Shown here piece by piece: positions 4,974 to 9,508 of a stretch of 9,508 nt of DNA. Origin of the DNA: Spirochaetales bacterium (GTDB lineage: Bacteria; Spirochaetota; Spirochaetia; ARS1246); assembly GCA_016930115.1 (NCBI GenBank), contig JAFGHN010000323.1, positions 1 through 9,508 on the forward strand, read 5' to 3'. Positions within the stretch are counted from its first letter, which is position 1. The number at the start of each line of letters is the position of its first letter. A program made the position numbers and the translations under genes. Below the pieces are notes generated by a model. That model was not told where the DNA came from. It searched no databases and worked only from the letters and a program-made list of their open reading frames with translations.

Positions 4974-6851
4974 ATGCAATCGGCATTTACAGGAATAGAG
5001 CTCGGAAAGAGGAGCCTCATGGCTCATACCCAGGGGATGTACACCGTGGGGCACAATATGAGCAACGCTTCAACCGACGGCTATTCCCGGCAGCGGGTGG
5101 AGATGCAGCCCTTTGATCCGATCTACCTGCCGGGTTTGAACCGTGCCGAGACCGCGGGCCAACTTGGCCAGGGTGTCAGCGTGACCACCATCCGGCGCAT
5201 CCGGGACGTGATTCTGGAGGAGCGGATCGTTGCGCAGGCCAACGGCCAGGGGTACTGGGAGATGAGAGACAAGTACCTCCTCATGGTGGAACAGGTCTAC
5301 AACGAACCCACCGACAGTTCAGTACGGACGCTCATGGACAGGTTCTGGGAGTCGTGGCAGGAGCTGTCACTCTTTCCGTCACAGTTTTCGGCCCGGCAGG
5401 CGGTGCTGCAGCGCGGACAGGCGCTGATCGACGGGATACACACGCGGTATGAGGCCCTGAAGCAGGTCCGGGACATGCTTGAAACCGACATCAAGGTTAC
5501 CGTCGGACGGGTGAATACGATACTCGACGATATCGCGGGTTTGAACGAACAGATCGTCAAAATCCAAGCCGTCGGCGATAATCCAAACGACCTCCTCGAC
5601 AGGAGAGACCTTCTGGTGAAGGAGCTCTCAGGGATCATCGATATTACCGCTGACAATCGTGACCCTGATGAGTTTCTCATTCACACCGGCGGGTTGCACC
5701 TGGTACAGGGCATGCAGGTCCACCATCTGGCTACTGAGATGGACCCTCTGAACGACGGTTACTCCTCGGTGGTCTGGCAGAAGAGCGGGGAAGCGGCCTG
5801 GTTCCGCGGCGGCAGCCTCGCATCCCTCGTGGAACTGAGGGACGGTGATGTCCGGGGTGAAATCCAGAAGCTCGACATGATGACCGTCAATTTCATCGAT
5901 CTGGTGAACGAAATTCATGAAAATGCCTACGGGCTTACGGGCACGACGAACCTGCCGTTTTTTGTCGAACACCCCTTCATCAACAACCTCGCGGGTAATT
6001 ATGACAGAAACGGAGACGGTATCTACGACTCGTCGTATATCTTCAGAATGACGGGCAAAAACACCCTCGATTCTGAAGAACAGATAGGGCTCCGGGGCAC
6101 GATACATCTCTCCGCGCAATCCGGAACGATCAGACTCGACTATTTCCCGACGGACACCGTCGGTGATGTCATTAAGCGTATCAATAATGCAGGCGCAGAA
6201 GTTGTTGCGCGGTTGAATAACGACAACATGCTCACTCTCAAAGGAACACCGGCGGCGGATCCGGCGAACCCGGATTTTGTCATCCGTTACATCGAAGACA
6301 CGGGAAGTTTCCTCACCGGCTACGCCGGCCTGCTTCTGGAGAACGGGCCTGCCGGCGCCTATACCTGGGAGCGGGCCGACGCGGTGCTCTCGCTGCAAGG
6401 GAACGGGGTACAGTACGCCGTAGCGCCGCTTGCGCACCCTTCGGGCTGGATAGAGGTGAATCCCACCCTTATGCGGGACCCGGGCTCGGTGGCGGCGGGT
6501 TTTGGTGAAAACGGGAGGCCCGCGCAGGCGGGTGACGGCCGCGCCGCGCTGGCGATCGCACAGCTGCGGAACACCCCGGTCATGGTGGGGAGGATTTCAA
6601 GTTTTGACGAGTACTTTGCGGAGGTGGTAGCCGACATCGGGCTCAAGGGGGAGGTGGCGGAAAGGAGCCTCCAAACCGAGGACCTGATCATGAAAGAGCT
6701 CGAGGACATGCGCGCTTCCATATCGGGGGTAAATATCGATGAGGAGTTGTCCCTCATGATCAAGTTCCAGCACGGCTATTCGGCGGCATCAAGATTTATC
6801 TCGGAGGTGGATAAGATGCTCGACACTATAATCAACAGGATGGGGGTGTAG
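4974..6851 (+). CDS. flgK: Flagellar hook-associated protein FlgK (HAP1)
   Basis: A 625-residue junction protein that is exported through the flagellar type III apparatus and joins hook to filament; if this is a spirochaete, the filament is periplasmic. The N-terminal axial helix includes GIELGKRSLMAHTQGMYTVG then HNMSNASTDGYSRQRVEM (7-44), the flagellar rod/hook signature with NMSNASTDGYSRQ. DPIYLPG, then GQLGQGVSVTTIRRIRD (62-78) and LDRRDLLVKELSGIIDI (208-224) are typical of FlgK. The C-terminus SGVNIDEELSLMIKFQHGYS, then ASRFISEVDKMLDTIINRMG, supplies the partner D0/D1 helices. It is longer than the E. coli protein (about 547). The extra length lies in the middle, including a DRNGDGIYD loop (344-352) and a hook-IN-like stretch (about 371-425). 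GGGGAG (4959-4964) lies 9 nt before the ATG. No signal peptide, as expected for type III substrates. flgL follows after 4 nt. Confidence 0.97.
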   Translation: MQSAFTGIELGKRSLMAHTQGMYTVGHNMSNASTDGYSRQRVEMQPFDPIYLPGLNRAETAGQLGQGVSVTTIRRIRDVILEERIVAQANGQGYWEMRDKYLLMVEQVYNEPTDSSVRTLMDRFWESWQELSLFPSQFSARQAVLQRGQALIDGIHTRYEALKQVRDMLETDIKVTVGRVNTILDDIAGLNEQIVKIQAVGDNPNDLLDRRDLLVKELSGIIDITADNRDPDEFLIHTGGLHLVQGMQVHHLATEMDPLNDGYSSVVWQKSGEAAWFRGGSLASLVELRDGDVRGEIQKLDMMTVNFIDLVNEIHENAYGLTGTTNLPFFVEHPFINNLAGNYDRNGDGIYDSSYIFRMTGKNTLDSEEQIGLRGTIHLSAQSGTIRLDYFPTDTVGDVIKRINNAGAEVVARLNNDNMLTLKGTPAADPANPDFVIRYIEDTGSFLTGYAGLLLENGPAGAYTWERADAVLSLQGNGVQYAVAPLAHPSGWIEVNPTLMRDPGSVAAGFGENGRPAQAGDGRAALAIAQLRNTPVMVGRISSFDEYFAEVVADIGLKGEVAERSLQTEDLIMKELEDMRASISGVNIDEELSLMIKFQHGYSAASRFISEVDKMLDTIINRMGV

Positions 6852-6855
6852 GTAA

Positions 6856-8100
6856 ATGCAGAGAATAAGCACCAACATGCCGAATGACGATATGCAGTAT
6901 CATCTGCGCATCCGTGAGTGGCGGATGAATGAGCTGCAGAACAGGATAGCCGAGCAGACGCGCATCGGCGAGCTCAGGGACGATCCGGTCGCCGCGGCGC
7001 ATTCGGTAAGATACCAGTCGCTCCTAGAAAGGCTCAACAGGTACACAAAGAATATCGGAGCGGTACAGGGGAACTACAGGCTCACGGAGGATTACCTCAG
7101 ATCCGCAAACGATCTGGTGCACAGGATCCGCGAGCTTGCCGTTCAGGGCGCCAACGGAAGCTACTCGAAGGACCAGAAGCAGATGATGGGCGTGGAAATT
7201 AACCAGCTGTTGAACGAGCTGGTTGAAGTCGCCAACGCCCGGTCCGCGGACGGGCAGGCCCTCTTCTCCGGGGACAAAATCGACACGCTTCCTTTCAGAG
7301 TGCTCAAGGGGAATGTCGCCGGCGCGGACGGTCAGGTGATAACCGGCGTCGTTTACACCGGGGGGGCGGCACACAACCGCATAGAGGTTTCCGAGGGGAG
7401 CTTCGTTCCTTCGGGATTTGCCGGCAATCAGGTCTTCTGGGCCGAACAGGCCGAGATAATGTCCGATGCGGATGCCACCTCTTACGTTGTGCAGGAAGAC
7501 TCGTTTATCCTTGTCAATTCGGTGCGAGTTGATTTGAAGGCGGGGGACAACATCCACGCTATCATGGCGAAGATAAACGACTCGCCTGCAGCGGTGAAAG
7601 CGGAGCTTGATCCGGTCATGAACTCCCTTGTCATTCAAGGCACGACACCGCAGCAGTTGTGGCTTGAAGACGGTGGTTCCGGTACCGTCCTGCGGGACCT
7701 CGGTATGATTTCCTCCATCGGCAAACCCCCGTATAACAGCGCGCCGGATGCCCGCACTTCAGGGGGATCGCTCTTCGACATGGTGATCTTTTTGCGGGAC
7801 CAGCTGTACAACGGCGAGACTGTCGATGTGGGCGGCGCCGGCCTCAAGGGAATCGATATCGGGCAGAGCAATCTGCTATCGTCCCTGGCGGAAATCGGCT
7901 CGCGGTATGAACGGCTCGACTACGCGGAGAACAGGCTGTCAACCGAAATTCCCGAAATTACCGCGCGCAATTCCGCGGAGACCGACATCGACTTCACCAA
8001 GGCGATAACGGACCTGAAGATGTACGAATACACCCATAAGGCAGCGCTGGGCGTTGCAGGCCGCATCCTGCAGCCCACACTCCTGGATTTCCTGAGGTAA
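6856..8100 (+). CDS. flgL: Flagellar hook-associated protein FlgL (HAP3)
   Basis: A 414-residue flagellin-related protein that forms the last junction ring, between FlgK and the filament, and is exported by the type III route with FlgN as chaperone. The N-terminal flagellin-like domain (1-140) contains MQRISTNM, RIGELRDDPVAAAHSVRY, LTEDYLRSANDLVHRIRELA, and NELVEVANARSADGQALFSG, a good match for FlgL. The C-terminal helix (about 370-414) reads ETDIDFTKAITDLKMYEYTH then AALGVAGRILQPTLLDFL, as in flagellins. Between them, 215-284 matches a hook-IN (Flagellin_IN) motif: FILVNSVRVDLKAGDNIHAI, INDSPAAVKAELDPVMNSLV and a terminal LRDLGM. The protein is about 100 residues longer than E. coli FlgL, mostly because of this insert. 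The ATG at 6856 is preceded by GGGGGTG (6842-6848) that overlaps the end of flgK, so coupling is likely. Confidence 0.94.
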   Translation: MQRISTNMPNDDMQYHLRIREWRMNELQNRIAEQTRIGELRDDPVAAAHSVRYQSLLERLNRYTKNIGAVQGNYRLTEDYLRSANDLVHRIRELAVQGANGSYSKDQKQMMGVEINQLLNELVEVANARSADGQALFSGDKIDTLPFRVLKGNVAGADGQVITGVVYTGGAAHNRIEVSEGSFVPSGFAGNQVFWAEQAEIMSDADATSYVVQEDSFILVNSVRVDLKAGDNIHAIMAKINDSPAAVKAELDPVMNSLVIQGTTPQQLWLEDGGSGTVLRDLGMISSIGKPPYNSAPDARTSGGSLFDMVIFLRDQLYNGETVDVGGAGLKGIDIGQSNLLSSLAEIGSRYERLDYAENRLSTEIPEITARNSAETDIDFTKAITDLKMYEYTHKAALGVAGRILQPTLLDFLR

Positions 8101-8103
8101 GAG

Positions 8104-8553
8104 ATGATAGTGAAAACAAAACCCTTTGGCGATATCGAGGTTGACGAGAGACAGCGGCTCCACTTTCCGCAGGGAATCCTCGGCTTTGAAAACCTGAACT
8201 CCTTCGTTCTGCTTGATGCGACACAGCCGCCGTTCTACTGGTTGCAGTCGCTTGACGAGCCGGAAATCGCGTTTGTGCTGATGAACCCGGTGTTTTTCAA
8301 ACCCGATTACGCCCCAGACGTCAGCCCTGATGATCTGGAGGATATCGGAATCACCGGGCCGGATGACCAACTGGTTTTCGCAATCGTGACGATACCAAAA
8401 GAACAACAGCTCATGACGGCGAATCTTCAGGGGCCGATAATCGTCAATAAGAGAAGCAAAATGGGCCGCCAGGCGATATCCCACAATCCGCGCTGGCTGG
8501 TAAAGCATTACATACTTGAGGAGTTGGCCGCGGTCAAGGATAGGGCATGCTGA
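8104..8553 (+). CDS. fliW: FliW, flagellar assembly factor and CsrA antagonist
   Basis: A 149-residue cytoplasmic protein matching the FliW family over its full length. Diagnostic stretches are LHFPQGILGFENL (19-31), PFYWLQSLDEPEIAFVLMNP (43-62), KPDYAPD (66-72), VFAIVTIP (91-98), and LMTANLQGPIIVN (103-115), followed by GRQAISHNPRWLVKHYIL. In B. subtilis FliW binds flagellin, and when flagellin is exported the freed FliW binds CsrA and lifts its translational block on flagellin mRNA. Adjacent csrA, sharing 7 nt with the end of this gene, supports the same partnership here. GAGG (8094-8097), inside the last codons of flgL, lies 6 nt before the ATG. The flagellin gene that closes the loop in Bacillus is not in this window. 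Confidence 0.96.
   Translation: MIVKTKPFGDIEVDERQRLHFPQGILGFENLNSFVLLDATQPPFYWLQSLDEPEIAFVLMNPVFFKPDYAPDVSPDDLEDIGITGPDDQLVFAIVTIPKEQQLMTANLQGPIIVNKRSKMGRQAISHNPRWLVKHYILEELAAVKDRAC
8536..8540 (+). promoter_or_regulatory. csrA ribosome site containing a CsrA-type AAGGA motif
   Basis: AAGGATAGGGC lies directly before the csrA ATG (8547), inside the fliW coding sequence. AAGGA fits the ANGGA core recognised by CsrA and also serves as the Shine-Dalgarno sequence, the arrangement typical of CsrA-repressed messages. Autoregulation is therefore possible. I saw no clear hairpin presenting GGA in the loop, and a GGA in a Shine-Dalgarno sequence is common by chance. Confidence 0.4.
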
Positions 8554-8804
8554 TACTGTCGCGCAAAACCCACGAGAGTATCATGATCGGCGATCAGATC
8601 GAGGTGTCCGTGGTGGATATCAAGGGGGACCAGGTCAAGCTGGGTATCCAGGCGCCCCGCAACGTCAAGGTTTTCAGGCAAGAAGTATATCAGGCAATCC
8701 AGCTCGAGAACCGCGCCGCCGCGCAGACAGGCACCGATCTACCGAGGATTGAGTCGATGCTCGGGCAGCGCAACCGGGAGCAGTCAAGCGGTAGCGCCTC
8801 GTGA
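8547..8804 (+). CDS. csrA: CsrA, RNA-binding translational regulator
   Basis: An 85-residue CsrA/RsmA homologue that, as a dimer, binds ANGGA sites in mRNA leaders and usually blocks ribosome access. The N-terminus MLILSRKTHESIMIGDQIEV, then GDQVKLGIQAPRNVKVFRQE and VYQAIQLENRAAA are textbook. Arg44, the main RNA-contacting residue in the second strand region, is present. Asn55 in the stretch IQLENRAAA aligns with the B. subtilis residue reported as needed for FliW control, which suits the neighbouring fliW. The tail after 60 (PRIESMLGQRNREQSSGSAS) is longer than in E. coli CsrA (61 residues), as in FliW-regulated forms. Its ATG lies within the end of fliW (overlap ATGCTGA), so translation is probably coupled. 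The last 21 nt overlap the convergent tsaB end. Confidence 0.97.
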   Translation: MLILSRKTHESIMIGDQIEVSVVDIKGDQVKLGIQAPRNVKVFRQEVYQAIQLENRAAAQTGTDLPRIESMLGQRNREQSSGSAS

Positions 8805-9464
8805 GCCGCCGTCCAGTTTGATCTCGGCATCGCTCTTTCTCAAGTATTCCGGCCCGGCATCCGGTGCGTCGGCCCCCCTGTGGCGAAATTCCTTCATCCC
8901 CAGCTCAGTATATGCGCGGTTCCAGCTCAGGTTCCTTCGATCTACCGGTATCTCCAATGGATGAATCTGCCCGGCGGCAAGCTCCGCACCCGGCCCGGTG
9001 AGGACGACCGTCCCCAGTTTTTCCAGAAACGGGCCGATCTTGTTCAGATCGATATCGACCGGACCGCTTATCCTCTTGCCGCCCCTGTACGCGGCGGCAA
9101 AGACACGGTTCTTTTTTGCATCGAGCACCGGGACGACGGCCGCCCCGGCCCATTCGAGACCGAAAGCCATCGCGTCGAGAGTGGGAACGCTGACCAGGGG
9201 TACTCCGGCGCCGGCGGCGAGACCTTTGGCGGTTGCCATGCCTATTCTCAAGCCGGTAAAAGATCCGGGGCCGCGTGAACACACAATGAGGTCAAGATCG
9301 GACGGGGCTATTCCCGCATCGGTAAGAATCCGGTGAACACCCTCAGAGAGGAAACTGGCGTGATTCAGGCCCGCCTTACTCGCACACTCGAACCAGCGGT
9401 CTCCTTCGAGCAAGAGGCCTATCCCGCACACATCCGTTGCCGTGTCGATAGCGAGCACCTTCAT
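8784..9464 (-). CDS. tsaB: TsaB, tRNA t6A37 threonylcarbamoyl-transfer complex subunit
   Basis: A 226-residue cytoplasmic protein close in length to E. coli TsaB/YeaZ (231). TsaB is the non-catalytic ASKHA-fold partner of TsaD and, with TsaE, is needed to add threonylcarbamoyl to A37 of ANN-decoding tRNAs. Visible features are MKVLAIDTATDVCGIGLL (1-18, first phosphate-loop strand pair), LNHASFL (33-39), IVCSRGPGSFTGLRIGMATA (60-79, the family signature), VPVLDAKKNRVFAAAY (111-126), and PEYLRKSDAE near the C-terminus, typical of the family. The ATG at 9464 overlaps the TGA of the upstream frame as ATGA, and GGAAGG lies next to it, so it is probably translated by coupling. It converges on csrA with overlapping 3' ends and no terminator is seen. 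Confidence 0.95.
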   Translation of the reverse strand: MKVLAIDTATDVCGIGLLLEGDRWFECASKAGLNHASFLSEGVHRILTDAGIAPSDLDLIVCSRGPGSFTGLRIGMATAKGLAAGAGVPLVSVPTLDAMAFGLEWAGAAVVPVLDAKKNRVFAAAYRGGKRISGPVDIDLNKIGPFLEKLGTVVLTGPGAELAAGQIHPLEIPVDRRNLSWNRAYTELGMKEFRHRGADAPDAGPEYLRKSDAEIKLDGGSRGATA

Positions 9465-9508
9465 CCTTCCGCCCCCGGGAACTCCTTATACAGGCGATCT
9501 GCAAGATC
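9461..9508 (-). CDS. C-terminal 15 codons of a gene upstream of tsaB
   Basis: The minus strand from the window edge reads DLADRLYKEFPGAEG and then TGA, whose first two bases are shared with the tsaB start (ATGA). This stop-start overlap is typical of coupled operon genes and supports a real gene running in from the right. tsaE often sits directly upstream of tsaB, so it is a reasonable guess, but the visible tail is not diagnostic. Another frame is also open through this short stretch. Confidence 0.5.
   Translation of the reverse strand, partial: DLADRLYKEFPGAEG

Noticed and set aside
5628..6437. Long open frame on the minus strand (269 codons)
   Set aside because: It lies wholly inside flgK, which has unmistakable family motifs; the antisense translation is rich in Arg and shows no recognisable domain.
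7024..7638. Minus-strand open frame of 204 codons
   Set aside because: Antisense to flgL, no ribosome site and no recognisable motif.

Overview
This 9.5-kb window is gene-dense bacterial DNA, GC-rich by eye. Genes fill nearly all of it, and the longest gap between two genes is 88 bp. The core is a late flagellar operon on the + strand, flgN-flgK-flgL-fliW-csrA (4455-8804). I infer a spirochaete, probably a free-living Spirochaeta-like relative rather than a host-restricted Treponema or Borrelia. The grounds are a long FlgK with a large central insert, a sigma-28-type promoter with a -10 of GCCGATGA, and no flagellin gene after csrA. FlgN-FlgK-FlgL-FliW-CsrA order also occurs in Bacillota, so the phylum is an inference.

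Left block (1-2917, minus strand). Transcription order is a LipM-type octanoyltransferase/lipoate ligase family protein (2917-2087), an exported two-domain GH3 beta-N-acetylhexosaminidase resembling NagZ/YbbD (2105-405), and an unrecognised protein cut by the left edge (403-1). The first two overlap by 19 nt and the third starts 1 nt after the second ends, so they probably form one operon.

Middle (2900-4366). An exported protein with a transglutaminase-like Cys-His-Asp arrangement followed by TPR-like helical repeats diverges from lipM. Only 18 bp separate the chosen starts. Two face-to-face sigma-70-like promoters can be drawn there with overlapping -10 elements, and neither gene has a well-placed Shine-Dalgarno sequence.

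Flagellar operon (4407-8804). A sigma-28-like promoter (TTAA, exactly 15 bp, GCCGATGA) sits immediately upstream of a strong AAGGAG and flgN. FlgN is the export chaperone for the hook-filament junction proteins FlgK and FlgL. FliW and CsrA form the protein-RNA switch that in Bacillus subtilis couples flagellin level to flagellin translation. Intergenic distances are 18, 4 and 3 nt, then a 7-nt overlap, which suggests translational coupling. The CsrA sequence keeps Arg44 and also Asn55, the position reported as important for FliW control in B. subtilis.

Right edge (8784-9508, minus strand). tsaB, needed for the tRNA t6A37 modification, converges on csrA with a 21-nt tail-to-tail overlap. The last codons of an upstream gene overlap the tsaB start as ATGA; that gene might be tsaE, but too little is visible to say.

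I see no mobile elements, CRISPR arrays, tRNA or rRNA genes. Nothing here is clearly a new system. The most worthwhile leads are the divergent promoter region, the FlgK insert with a calcium-loop-like motif, and the exported transglutaminase/TPR protein.
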